Below, piece after piece: positions 9,853-18,527 of a stretch of 64,000 nucleotides of DNA (the stretch's first letter is position 1; each line of letters begins with the position of its first letter). This DNA is from CAVZBW01 sp963778465. Lineage in GTDB: Bacteria > Actinomycetota > Acidimicrobiia > Acidimicrobiales > RAAP-2. The position numbers were made by a program, and so were the translations under genes. The DNA lies in NCBI GenBank assembly GCA_963778465.1, contig CAVZUK010000003.1, forward strand, positions 186,001 through 250,000, written 5' to 3'. The notes beneath the pieces are model-generated. The model did not search any database and was not told the origin of the DNA. It was given only the letters and a program-made list of their open reading frames with translations.

Positions 9853-10619
9853 TGCTGGTGAATTCTCCGCGCTGGGGCGGCCTCGCCCGCACCCTGCCGA
9901 TCGCGGTCACGGTGCTCTTCGCCATGCACACCTCGGCGGCCCGGCGACACGTGCTGCGGGCGGCCCAGGGCGCGGTGGTGATCGCGTTTGCCGCCGGCAT
10001 CGCCCAGGCCATCGCCGGCGACGTCGGGACGGCCGCCGGCATCAGCTTTCTGCTCGTCGGCCTCATGCTCGTGATCACGCCGGTCGCCATCCTCCGCCGC
10101 GTGCTGCCCAAGGCCACCGTGGAAGTCGAGACGCTCTTTGCTGCCGTGGACGTCTACGTCATCATCGGCCTGATCTTCGCCGTCGTGTTCATCGCCATCG
10201 CCAAGCTCTACCCGCATCCCCCGCACGTGGCCTTCCTGGCCCAGCCCGGCTACCACCCGCCCAGCAATTACGTGTACCTGAGCTTCGTCACCCTCACCAC
10301 GGTCGGATTCGGGGACCTCACGCCGCTCTCCAACACGGCACGTTCCGTCGTCGTCCTCGAGGCCCTGATCGGCCAGATCTTCCTCGTCACCCTCGTGGCA
10401 CGACTCGTCTCCCTCTACAGCGCCGAGCACCGGACCTCGTTCATCTCGCGGCAGCGACCCGAGGGTCCTTCGCGAGTGAGGCTGCGGCGCCGGGCCGGCG
10501 CTACCGAGGGCGAGTCCATCGAGGGCGCCCAGGAGGACCTCGACGGAGAGGGCGATCTCGAACCCGTAGACCTCGATGTGGCGGACCCGGAGGCACCGGG
10601 CGACGGAGAGAGGCGGTAG
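9750..10619 (+). CDS. Two-pore-helix-type potassium channel protein
   Basis: 289 residues from GTG 9750. The N-terminal half has about four hydrophobic segments (GLLFIFLLVDYLVLML, AVVIAFAAGIAQAI, ISFLLVGLMLVITPVAI, VYVIIGLIFAVVFIAIA). A pore region follows with the selectivity filter TLTTVGFGDLTPLS and a final inner helix (VVVLEALIGQIFLVTLVARLVSLY). The TVGFGD filter is the ion-channel (PF07885) signature and predicts K+ selectivity. The last 60 residues are acidic and soluble with no RCK domain. It lies next to the convergent cation/proton antiporter gene, suggesting ion homeostasis. Confidence 0.85.
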   Translation: MPIAINGRTLREAVWARESYGLLFIFLLVDYLVLMLVNSPRWGGLARTLPIAVTVLFAMHTSAARRHVLRAAQGAVVIAFAAGIAQAIAGDVGTAAGISFLLVGLMLVITPVAILRRVLPKATVEVETLFAAVDVYVIIGLIFAVVFIAIAKLYPHPPHVAFLAQPGYHPPSNYVYLSFVTLTTVGFGDLTPLSNTARSVVVLEALIGQIFLVTLVARLVSLYSAEHRTSFISRQRPEGPSRVRLRRRAGATEGESIEGAQEDLDGEGDLEPVDLDVADPEAPGDGERR

Positions 10620-10658
10620 GCCACCGGGAGCCGGAGGGTGTGATCGCCGTCCGTGGGG

Positions 10659-11939
10659 CTATGTCGCGTAGCCCTGTTCGCCGCCGGCTCTCCGAGAGAG
10701 TCCGTGGCCGCCGTCCTGGCGCCGGGCGAACCACCTCGCACCGACGGCGGCGGTCGCCCCGTGGACCACGACGCTCAGGAGCACCACGCACGTGACGACG
10801 GCCAGGACGAAGTTGGCCTGCCCCTCCCGCAGCTCGCCGTAGGCGATGAGGGCGAAGACGACCGTGGCCAGGCCCCGGGGACCGAACCAGGCCACGAACG
10901 CGCGGGTCGTCCGGTCGTGTCGGCTGCCCACCATGGCGACGGCGATCGCCAGCCCACGCACCACGGTGAGGCTCAGCAGGGCGTAGCCCAGCGCCGCCCA
11001 GCTGGCGTGCTCGAGCGACGTCACGAGCAGCGCGCCAAAGAGGAACCAGACGATCATCGACAGCAGCTGACCGCCGCCGCTGGCCAGGGCCAGGGAGTCG
11101 GCCCCGGCCTCGGAGGTGCTCGAGTCCCGTCCCGGAGCGAACCAGGCGGCGCCGAAGCCCGCCCCGCCGGCGAAGGCGGCCACGAAGCCGTTGGCGTGCA
11201 CCGACAGCGCGCCCCCGTACAGGAAGAGGGCGAGGGCCAGGATGGCGAGTGCGTGGTGCCGCCGGCCCGCCCAGCCCCGGTCGGTGGCCAGGCGCAACAG
11301 GCGTGCACCGACCAGACCGATCACGAACCCGCCGACGGCCCCGCCGAGCAGGCCCCACAAGGCGGTCGCGGGGGACTGGCCGACCCCGCCGAGGTCGTTG
11401 ACGGCCTCCGCCAGGAAGAAGGTGAAGATCGGGGTGGCGATCCCGTCGTTGAGCCCGCTCTCGAGGTTGAGCTCGTCGCGCACCTCGGCCGGCACCCAGC
11501 GGTTGTCGACGATCGGTGCGATGAGGGCGGCGTCGGTCGGTGAGACCGCCGTGGCGATCACCGCGGCGATCCAGGGATTGACCGAGCCCAGCGTCCAAAG
11601 GGCTCCGACGGTGCCGAGCGCGATCGTGAGCGGCATCCCGATGGTGAGCAACCGCACCGGGGAGCCGACCTCTGCCCGGAGTCGCCGGAGGTTCACCCGG
11701 AGTGCGTCGGTGAACAGGACCATGGCGAGCGCCACCTGAGCGATGGCGCGCACCGCCTCGCTCCCCGGCTGGACCTTGAGCAGCGAAAGTGGCTCGTTGG
11801 CGCAGATCAGGCCGAAGGCGATGAAGGTCATCGCCGGAGAGATGCTCCATCGCTCGAGGCGCGCCGAGACGAGCCCCCACAGGAGGATGCAGCCCGCCAC
11901 GATGGCGAGCGCCTGAGGGTCGATGCCCTGGCCCAGCAC
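10659..11939 (-). CDS. CPA1-type monovalent cation/proton antiporter
   Basis: 426 residues from GTG 11939. Around 12 membrane helices are visible, with family motifs VLFTDALRV (about 73), SPTDAALIAPIVDN (about 132), ELNLESGLNDGIATP (about 155) and the late GPRGLATVVFALIAY (about 355). The TDA and ESGLNDG motifs carry the charged residues used for cation/H+ exchange in this family. It acts in the cytoplasmic membrane, probably exchanging Na+ or K+ for protons. No C-terminal nucleotide-binding domain follows. It is convergent with the K+ channel gene and downstream of the Mop-like gene on the same strand. Confidence 0.88.
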   Translation of the reverse strand: MLGQGIDPQALAIVAGCILLWGLVSARLERWSISPAMTFIAFGLICANEPLSLLKVQPGSEAVRAIAQVALAMVLFTDALRVNLRRLRAEVGSPVRLLTIGMPLTIALGTVGALWTLGSVNPWIAAVIATAVSPTDAALIAPIVDNRWVPAEVRDELNLESGLNDGIATPIFTFFLAEAVNDLGGVGQSPATALWGLLGGAVGGFVIGLVGARLLRLATDRGWAGRRHHALAILALALFLYGGALSVHANGFVAAFAGGAGFGAAWFAPGRDSSTSEAGADSLALASGGGQLLSMIVWFLFGALLVTSLEHASWAALGYALLSLTVVRGLAIAVAMVGSRHDRTTRAFVAWFGPRGLATVVFALIAYGELREGQANFVLAVVTCVVLLSVVVHGATAAVGARWFARRQDGGHGLSRRAGGEQGYAT

Positions 11940-11965
11940 CGCTGGGTGCTGCTCCCCGCCGACCC

Positions 11966-12178
11966 CTAGCCGTCGACCGCCAGCGACACCTCTGTGGCCT
12001 TGATCAGTACCGTGACCGGCTTGCCGGCAGCCAGCTCCAGGTCCTCAGCGGCCTCGCGGGTGATGGCGGAGGTGACCACCGCGCCGCCGCGCAGCTCCAC
12101 CTTCACGGTGGAGATGGCCTCGCCGTGGTGGACGTCGGTGACGGTCCCGGCCAGCTGGTTCCTCGTGCTCAGTTTCAT
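11966..12178 (-). CDS. Mop/TOBE molybdate-binding-type small protein
   Basis: 70 residues from ATG 12178. The sequence matches a single Mop (TOBE) domain: STRNQLAGTVTDVHHGEAIS, the KVELRGG-x-V-x-xAIT core, and KPVTVLIKATEVSLA at the end. Free-standing Mop domains assemble into hexamers that bind molybdate or tungstate in the cytoplasm, for storage or sensing. It lies 26 bases upstream of the antiporter gene on the minus strand and is divergent from the aldehyde dehydrogenase gene. No molybdate transporter is in the window. Confidence 0.85.
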   Translation of the reverse strand: MKLSTRNQLAGTVTDVHHGEAISTVKVELRGGAVVTSAITREAAEDLELAAGKPVTVLIKATEVSLAVDG

Positions 12179-12330
12179 GCGTGCACCATCGCAGAGTCTC
12201 GGTCCCCGTGCCAGGAACCCGCCCCGAGGCGGTGCGGTACCCTGAGGATCCGCCCGAGGAGGGGACGAGCACGTTCCCGGTGCTGGCCGACGTTGCCCCG
12301 CCTCCGCGGCCTGATAGGTCGGTGACCCGC

Positions 12331-13824
12331 ATGAGCATCACGCATTGGATCGATGGCAAGCCGTACACGGGCGAGGCGGACCGGTGGGGGGACGTCTTCG
12401 ACCCGTCCACCGGCGAGATCCGCGACCGGGTGGACTTCGCGTCGACCGACGTGGTCGACGAGGCGGTGGCCTCGGCCGCCCGGGCCTTCGCCGGCTGGCG
12501 CGCCATGTCCCTTGCCAAGCGCTCCCAGGTGCTCTTCTCCCTCCGCGAGATCCTCAGCCGGCGTGTGGACGACCTGGCCGCGACCATCACGGCCGAGCAC
12601 GGCAAGACCTTCGACGACGCGCAGGGTGAGGTCCGTCGGGGCCTCGAGGTGGTCGAGCTCGCCTGCGGGCTCGGGCATCTGCTCAAGGGCCAGGCGTCCG
12701 AGAGCGTCTCGACCGGGATCGACGCCAGCTCGGCCCGCCAACCGCTCGGCGTGGTCGTCGGCATCACGCCGTTCAATTTCCCGGCGATGGTGCCCCTCTG
12801 GATGTGCCCGATCGCCGTCGCCTGCGGGAACGCCTTCATCCTGAAGCCGAGCGAGAAGGACCCGTCGACCTCGCTGCTCCTGGCCGAGCTCTGGGCGGAG
12901 GCGGGGCTGCCCGAGGGCATCTTCAACGTGGTCCAGGGCGACCGGGTGGCGGTCGATGCGCTGCTCACCCACCCCGACGTGGCGGCCGTCTCCTTCGTCG
13001 GCTCCACCCCGATCGCCCGTCACGTCTACGAGACCGGCACGGCCAACGGGAAGCGTGTGCAGGCCTTGGGGGGTGCCAAGAACCACATGGTGGTGCTTCC
13101 CGACGCGGATATGGACGTGGCGGCCGACGCGGCCGCCTCCGCCGGCTTTGGCGCGGCGGGGGAGCGGTGCATGGCCGTTTCCGTGGTCGTGGCCGTGGGT
13201 CCGGTCGGCGATCGGCTGGTGGAGGCGATCGCCGAACGAGCCCGCTCGGTCCGGGTAGGGCCCGGAGCCGACCGCGACAGCCAGATGGGCCCGTTGATCA
13301 CCCGCGAGCATCGCGACCGGGTGGCGGGCTATCTCGACGACGGCGTCGCCGAGGGCGCCGCCCTGGTCGTCGACGGCCGGGACCTCGCGACGAGCGGTGA
13401 ACCGGGGGGTTTTTGGCTGGGCCCGTCGGTCTTCGACCACGTGGGACCCGAGATGTCGGTCTACACGGACGAGATCTTCGGACCGGTCCTGAGCGTCGTG
13501 CGGGCGTCGTCCTACGAGGAGGCCCTGGAGCTGGTCAACGCCAACCCCTACGGCAACGGTGCGGCGATCTTCACCGCCGACGGTGGTGCCGCACGGCGGT
13601 TCGCACACGAGGTCCAGGCCGGGATGGTCGGCATCAACGTGCCGATCCCGGTGCCGCCGGCCACCTTTCCCTTTGGTGGGTGGAAGTCCTCGCTCTTCGG
13701 CGACACCCACGTCTACGGCACCGAGGGCGTCCACTTCTACACCCGCAACAAGGTGACCCTCACCCGTTGGCCGGAGCCGAGCGACGAGCGTGCGCTCCAT
13801 CTCGGCTTTCCGAGGAACTCCTGA
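12331..13824 (+). CDS. mmsA: CoA-acylating methylmalonate-semialdehyde dehydrogenase
   Basis: 497 residues from ATG 12331 (GTG 12322 is an alternative). It is a full-length aldehyde dehydrogenase fold of the MmsA type: ITPFNFPAMVPLWMCP in the nucleotide-binding region, FVGSTPIARHVYE and GGAKNHMVVLPDAD, the catalytic Cys in GAAGERCMA (about residue 284), and PYGNGAAIFT plus PFGGWKSSLFGD near the end. The family converts methylmalonate or malonate semialdehyde plus CoA and NAD+ to propionyl- or acetyl-CoA, in valine, thymine and inositol breakdown. The PLWMCP and RCMA signatures separate it from general aldehyde dehydrogenases. It stands apart from other valine-degradation genes, although a beta-hydroxyacid dehydrogenase lies at 56.8 kb. 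Confidence 0.88.
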   Translation: MSITHWIDGKPYTGEADRWGDVFDPSTGEIRDRVDFASTDVVDEAVASAARAFAGWRAMSLAKRSQVLFSLREILSRRVDDLAATITAEHGKTFDDAQGEVRRGLEVVELACGLGHLLKGQASESVSTGIDASSARQPLGVVVGITPFNFPAMVPLWMCPIAVACGNAFILKPSEKDPSTSLLLAELWAEAGLPEGIFNVVQGDRVAVDALLTHPDVAAVSFVGSTPIARHVYETGTANGKRVQALGGAKNHMVVLPDADMDVAADAAASAGFGAAGERCMAVSVVVAVGPVGDRLVEAIAERARSVRVGPGADRDSQMGPLITREHRDRVAGYLDDGVAEGAALVVDGRDLATSGEPGGFWLGPSVFDHVGPEMSVYTDEIFGPVLSVVRASSYEEALELVNANPYGNGAAIFTADGGAARRFAHEVQAGMVGINVPIPVPPATFPFGGWKSSLFGDTHVYGTEGVHFYTRNKVTLTRWPEPSDERALHLGFPRNS

Positions 13825-13841
13825 CGAGGAGCCGCACGGCC

Positions 13842-14717
13842 ATGCCGTCGCGTCCCAGACGGCTTGCGGCCCGGGTCGGCGAGCTCGTCCGGGCCATCCG
13901 TGACGGTGACGACGACCTCGTCGAACGCGCCGTCCTCGACCTCAGCCAATCCCGCCGGATCTTCGCCCCGCTCGCCTTCCTCGTCGGGGCCTTCGCCATG
14001 CTCTTCGAGGGCGTCCGGCTGCTCTTCTCCAACTGGCGCCTCACCCTGGTCGAGATCCTGCCGGCGATGTGGATCTGGTTCGCCATGCTCGATCTCAAGC
14101 TCCACGTCGTGAAGGGGAGGACCTTCTCCGGCGTGAGGGGCTCCTACCTCGTACCGGTGATCGCGGGCATCGCCATCCTGACCGCGGCCTCGTTCTTCTT
14201 GAACGCCGTCTTCGCCTTTGCCATCGCCCGGCCCGGCGCGCCCGAGATCCGGCCGGCCTTCCGGGAGGCCCGCAGCCACCTCGTGCCGATCGTCACCTGG
14301 GGGATCCTGGTCGGAGTGGCTCTGGGCGTCTCGACGATGATCTTCCCCCGGTGGGGGAAGTGGTGGTTTGCGGTAGCGGTCAGCATCGTCGTCGGCGTCA
14401 TGATGTTCGCCTACGTCGCGCTCCCGTCCCGGTTGATCGGCGTCAAGGTCACCCATTCCCGGCGCGACCAGCTGTCGGCGACCGCCATCGGCGGCGCCAT
14501 CGGTGCGGTCGTCTGCACGCCCCCCTATGTGCTCGGCCGGATCGGGATCCTCATGCTCGGGATCCGCTATCTCCTGGTGCCGGGCATCATCTTCCTGGCG
14601 CTCGGCGTCACGTTGCAGGCAGGTGCAACCGGCGCGGTCAAGGCGATCAAGATGAGCGCCAAGCTGGCCGTCGGCCGGTCGCCCGAGGACGAACCGAAAG
14701 AGCCCAAACCGGCCTAG
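13842..14717 (+). CDS. Multi-spanning membrane protein of unknown function
   Basis: 291 residues from ATG 13842, preceded by GAGGAG at 13825-13830. A soluble basic N-terminus of about 45 residues precedes roughly six hydrophobic segments, including FLVGAFAMLFEGVRLLF, ILPAMWIWFAMLDLK, VIAGIAILTAASFFL, IVTWGILVGVALGV, WWFAVAVSIVVGVMMF and a C-terminal Gly-rich helix. No catalytic motif stands out. Similar proteins appear in actinobacterial genomes as conserved hypothetical membrane proteins. It follows the dehydrogenase by 17 bases and may be cotranscribed; its stop overlaps the convergent DUF1275 gene by 4 bases. Confidence 0.7.
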   Translation: MPSRPRRLAARVGELVRAIRDGDDDLVERAVLDLSQSRRIFAPLAFLVGAFAMLFEGVRLLFSNWRLTLVEILPAMWIWFAMLDLKLHVVKGRTFSGVRGSYLVPVIAGIAILTAASFFLNAVFAFAIARPGAPEIRPAFREARSHLVPIVTWGILVGVALGVSTMIFPRWGKWWFAVAVSIVVGVMMFAYVALPSRLIGVKVTHSRRDQLSATAIGGAIGAVVCTPPYVLGRIGILMLGIRYLLVPGIIFLALGVTLQAGATGAVKAIKMSAKLAVGRSPEDEPKEPKPA

Positions 14718-15424
14718 CCGTCGTCTCTGGCGTCCAGCCTCCTCGAGGCAGGATGGAGCCCGAAGACGGTGGCGGTGGTCAGGACGAGCAGCGCCACGAT
14801 GGCGAGCGGCCACGCCACCCCCTGGTGGAGGTAGATGACCGCCCCGACCAGGGCGCCGGCGAACATGGCGAGGACCGCCAGCACCCGCCGCCCGCTCCGC
14901 TGGTTGTCGCCTCCCGCGAGGGAGGAATCGGCGGCCAGCCCCGTGAGCGTCATCGTGAGGACCGTGGTCGTCACGTCGGGGACGCCGAGCCGGCGAACGG
15001 TCGAATTGCGGACACCCATGGCGAAGGCGAGGATGGCGATCATCGTGTAGCGGGGCCATCCCGTGCCGACCGGAGCCGGTGCCGTCGCGCCGACGATGGC
15101 GGTGGCTCCGGTCAGGAGCCCCTCGATCGCCATGGCGAGCAGGAGCCAGCGGCGCCGGGACGCGATGTTGAGGCAGAGGCGCCCCGCGCAGATCGCCCCG
15201 ACGACGAACGAGCCCAGGGACGTGAGGCTGGCGGGCGCCGAGAACCCCTTGGCGCCGGCGGCGGCGAAGCCGAGCAACACCACGTTGCCGGTCATGTTGG
15301 CCGTGAACACGTGGCCGAAGCCGAGGTAGCTCACCGCGTCCACCATGCCGCTGACGACGGTCAGCACGATCAGGGTCGTGAGCAGCGGGCGGGAAGGTTC
15401 CGCTCGAGCGGCGACTGCACTCAC
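14714..15424 (-). CDS. DUF1275 (YoaK-type) membrane protein
   Basis: 236 residues from GTG 15424. The start (LIVLTVVSGMVDAVSYLGFGHVFTANMTGNVVLLG, described in pieces) is the hallmark of DUF1275: SGMVDAVSYL, GHVFTANMTGN. Six hydrophobic segments follow, with GVRNSTVRRLGVPDVTTTVLTMTLTGLA as the conserved later region. The family is an integral membrane protein group of unknown transport role. Confidence 0.88.
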   Translation of the reverse strand: MSAVAARAEPSRPLLTTLIVLTVVSGMVDAVSYLGFGHVFTANMTGNVVLLGFAAAGAKGFSAPASLTSLGSFVVGAICAGRLCLNIASRRRWLLLAMAIEGLLTGATAIVGATAPAPVGTGWPRYTMIAILAFAMGVRNSTVRRLGVPDVTTTVLTMTLTGLAADSSLAGGDNQRSGRRVLAVLAMFAGALVGAVIYLHQGVAWPLAIVALLVLTTATVFGLHPASRRLDARDDG

Positions 15425-16041
15425 TCGGCGACTCTACCGACAGGCGGGTACCGACGACGCTACGCCGACAGCATGCCCGCTCGCGACCTGCGCCTCTCCG
15501 CGAGGCGAACCTGGGAACGACCAGTGACTCTGCGACCGGAGGGCAGCTGCTCCGATCGTGGAGCCGCCACCCCAAATGCACGGTATGGCGGTGGGGAAAA
15601 CCTGTCAACGCACCGGGCGAAGGGGCGCCGCCGGAGGAGAAATTCGCATGGCCCCGGTGAACTCCGCTCGACGCCGACGGTAACCCGTCGAGTTCTTCCT
15701 GGTCGTCGTCTCTTGGCGCTTCCGGTCTGTGGACCCACACTGCACCTACGGGCGTCGATTCGAGCGAGGCACGATGGGCCAGAGCGTGGTCAGTTGTGGC
15801 TCAGGCGCCTGCCCTTCACTGGGCGGCCCGCGCCGTCGCCTCTAGCTGGCTGAGGGGCGCAGCCGAGCCAACGGCGCTCCGAAGCTCAGCTTGTCAGCCC
15901 GTCCTATGCTCCTCCGTACAGAGCGTATGCGAAGAGAAGGGAATGGTTCTCCGTGACGGGATCGCGTGCGGTGGGCAGGAGGACCCACGCGGGAGCGTCA
16001 CAGGGATGTGAGAGTGTCCTGGTCGTGTGAAAGGAGAGCAG
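15425..16041. other. Long non-coding region with hairpins
   Basis: No credible gene: the short open frames here lack coding character. Visible structure includes an inverted repeat CTCGACG (15667-15673)/CGTCGAG (15686-15692) and GTGGG (15971-15975)/CCCAC (15984-15988). The 3' end carries an AGGAG ribosome-binding site for the gene at 16042. I compared it by eye with common riboswitch consensus cores and recognised none. Confidence 0.4.
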
Positions 16042-18504
16042 ATGCGCCTCGCCGGTAGTCGTTTCCGTGGGCTGAGCGCCGTGCTCGCGGCGATCGGTTC
16101 TGTGACCGTATTGGGCGGGGGGTCAGTGTCGGCGGTGGTTCCAAGCCCCCCGCGCTCCGCGACCGCCGCGCCCGCGTCGTCGGTGGGGGTGAACTGCACC
16201 ATGGGCCGCGGAGTCCAGCACGTCGTCAACATCACGTTCGACAACGTGCACTTCTTCCGGGACAACCCGAACGTTCCCTCCGACCTCGAGCTCATGCCGC
16301 ACCTCGAGCAGTTCATCGAGCAGCGCGGCACCCTGCTCTCGAACAATCACACCCCATTGATCGCGCACACCGGCGACGACTTTCTCACGACCCTGACCGG
16401 ACTCTACGGAGACCGGCAGGGCATGCCCATCTCCAACAGCTATCGCACCTTCAACCCGGACGGGACCACCGACCCGGCTCGGTCCTTCGCCTATTGGACC
16501 GACCCGGTCTACAACACGGCGTCGAGCCCGACCTCGGGGCACGACGCCAACCCCTCGATGGTGTACTCACCGACGCCGCCGGCGACGACCCACCCCGCCC
16601 CCGAGCCGGATACCGAGACCCCGGCGCCCTGGGTGCCGTTCACCCGGGCCGGCTGCAACGTGGGCGCCGTGGCGACCCCCAACTTGGAGCTCCAGAACAA
16701 CCGGCTCGAGATCCCCCAGGCCTTCGGTGCCGGCTCGCCCGAGGCCAACCAGCTCGCCAGCGACACCGACCCGTCCAAGGGCGCGGAGACAGCCGACTAC
16801 CTGGGTCTCGCCGTCCATTGCGGGCGCGGGTCCCCCGTGTGCGCGAACGCCCGAGGGGTCAAGAACGGCCAGAGCACCGTGAGCCCGACGGCCGTCCCGG
16901 ACCCCTTGCCCGATGAGCCCGGCGGGTACGCCGGCTACCAAGCGCTCTTCGGACACCGCTACATCGCCCCGGTGCTCGGCGCCGGGACGCCCGACGTCGT
17001 GCGCCACGGGTACGCCGTGACCAACTCCTCGGGCAACCTGGTCGACCTCGACGGCAACCAGCTCGACGGGGCGCTCCTCACCAACCACCCCGGCTTCCCG
17101 GGCTTCGGCTCCATCAACGCGAGCCAGACCCTGGCCTACCTGGCCGACCTCCTCGAGTCGAACGTCCCGGTCGTCTACGGGTACATCTCGGACCTGCACG
17201 ACAACGAGGACCTCAACGACGCCGCCGTCCAAGCCGCCTGCGCGGGAGCGGGCGACGCCCTGGGGAGCGGGTCCCCGTGCTACATCGCCCAGGCCAGGTA
17301 CTACGACCAGGCCTTCGAGGCCTTCTTCCAGCGCCTTGCCGCAGACGGCATCACCCCCGCCAACACCGAGTTCGTCTTCTCCTCGGACGAGGGCGACCAC
17401 GAGGCGGCCGCCAACGTCGGGCGTGCGGTGCAGCCGACTCCGGCGAATTGCAACGGGGCGACGGTGAGCGGGCTCACGGTGGTTCCCGGCCAGCCCTGCT
17501 CGTACGCGCCGGGCACGATCGGCGCGCTGGACGGCAACGTGACGGGGCTGCTCGCCAGCGAGAAGTCGAACACGACGCCGTTCACGCTCCAGGCCGACAC
17601 GGCCCCGGAGTTCTACGTGACCGGCCGCCCCAAGGCCGACTCGCCCACCGTCCGCCGACTCGAGCACGACGCCGCCGGGTTGACGGCCGACAACCCCTAC
17701 GCCGGGGAGCCCAACCAGCAGATCGCCAACTACTTGGCCGACCCGACCGAGGAGGCGATCCTCCACATGGTCAACGCCGACCCGGCGCGCACCCCGACCT
17801 TCAGCCTCTTTGCCAAGCCGGACTACTTCCTCTTCAACGGAGGGACGACGTGCCCGGGGAGCACGGCGGCCGGCTGCGTGAGCACCAACGACGGCTTCGT
17901 CTGGGACCACGGCGGCTACGCGGCCGAGATCGACACCAACTGGCTCGGGCTGGTCGGTCCGGGGGTGGCCAACCGGGGCCTCGACGGCAGCGGACCGTCG
18001 CAGGGACCCAGCTCGGCGGGAGCCGACAGCGGGCAGGTGACGGTGCCCGACGCGCACACCCGGGGCACCTGGCTCGACGAGACCGACATCCGCCCGACCC
18101 TCATGTACCTGGTTGGGCTGCGTGACGACTACCTGCCAGACGGCCGCGTCGTCAGCCAGGTTCTGTCCACCCCGAGCCCGGCCCTGGAGGCGCCGGGATT
18201 CGACCGCCTCGAGTCCTGCTACAAGCAGATCAACTCGAGCGTCGGGCAGTTCGGAACGGACACCCTCCGGGCGGACACCAACGCGGTGGAGTCCAGCTCC
18301 GTCGGGGACGCGACGTATCGCGCGCTCGTCCAGGGTTTACGTTCCCTCGAGCAGGCCCGCGACGTCCTCATCGGCACGATCAAGACGCAGCTCGACGGCG
18401 CCGCCTTCGGCGGCCGGGCTCCGTCGCCCGGCACGATTGGCGCAGAGACGTCGGCGTGCCGCACGCTGCTCCGCCAGGCCAACGAGATCCTCGAGCAGAG
18501 CTGA
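16042..18504 (+). CDS. Secreted phosphoesterase / alkaline-phosphatase-superfamily-like protein
   Basis: 820 residues from ATG 16042, with AAGGAGAG just upstream (GTG 16027 is an alternative). The signal peptide (RGLSAVLAAIGSVTVLGGG) ends near a VSA or ATA site. The mature protein has features of a phosphodiesterase or sulfatase-like fold: HVVNITFDNVHFF near residue 60, an early TPLIAHTGDDF segment, FVFSSDEGDHEA (about 455), TPTFSLFAKPDYFLF (about 590), and FVWDHGGYAAEIDTNWLGLVGPGV (about 625) with a likely metal-binding Asp-His, then a target-list DETDIRPTLMYLVGL. The large size and several Cys pairs suggest an extracellular enzyme. Substrate unknown. It is preceded by a 600-base untranslated region. 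Confidence 0.65.
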   Translation: MRLAGSRFRGLSAVLAAIGSVTVLGGGSVSAVVPSPPRSATAAPASSVGVNCTMGRGVQHVVNITFDNVHFFRDNPNVPSDLELMPHLEQFIEQRGTLLSNNHTPLIAHTGDDFLTTLTGLYGDRQGMPISNSYRTFNPDGTTDPARSFAYWTDPVYNTASSPTSGHDANPSMVYSPTPPATTHPAPEPDTETPAPWVPFTRAGCNVGAVATPNLELQNNRLEIPQAFGAGSPEANQLASDTDPSKGAETADYLGLAVHCGRGSPVCANARGVKNGQSTVSPTAVPDPLPDEPGGYAGYQALFGHRYIAPVLGAGTPDVVRHGYAVTNSSGNLVDLDGNQLDGALLTNHPGFPGFGSINASQTLAYLADLLESNVPVVYGYISDLHDNEDLNDAAVQAACAGAGDALGSGSPCYIAQARYYDQAFEAFFQRLAADGITPANTEFVFSSDEGDHEAAANVGRAVQPTPANCNGATVSGLTVVPGQPCSYAPGTIGALDGNVTGLLASEKSNTTPFTLQADTAPEFYVTGRPKADSPTVRRLEHDAAGLTADNPYAGEPNQQIANYLADPTEEAILHMVNADPARTPTFSLFAKPDYFLFNGGTTCPGSTAAGCVSTNDGFVWDHGGYAAEIDTNWLGLVGPGVANRGLDGSGPSQGPSSAGADSGQVTVPDAHTRGTWLDETDIRPTLMYLVGLRDDYLPDGRVVSQVLSTPSPALEAPGFDRLESCYKQINSSVGQFGTDTLRADTNAVESSSVGDATYRALVQGLRSLEQARDVLIGTIKTQLDGAAFGGRAPSPGTIGAETSACRTLLRQANEILEQS

Positions 18505-18527
18505 CCACGGCCCGAAGCTCTCGTCAC

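Noticed and set aside
13737..15740. Long minus-strand frame covering the membrane protein and DUF1275 genes
   Set aside because: The real frames on each strand have membrane helices and family signatures; this one does not.
15796..16011. Small 71-residue frame before the phosphoesterase gene
   Set aside because: Lacks ribosome-binding site and coding character, and ends beside the true ribosome-binding site.
15425..16041. Known riboswitch in the long leader
   Set aside because: By eye no cobalamin, TPP, SAM, glycine or c-di-AMP core could be matched.
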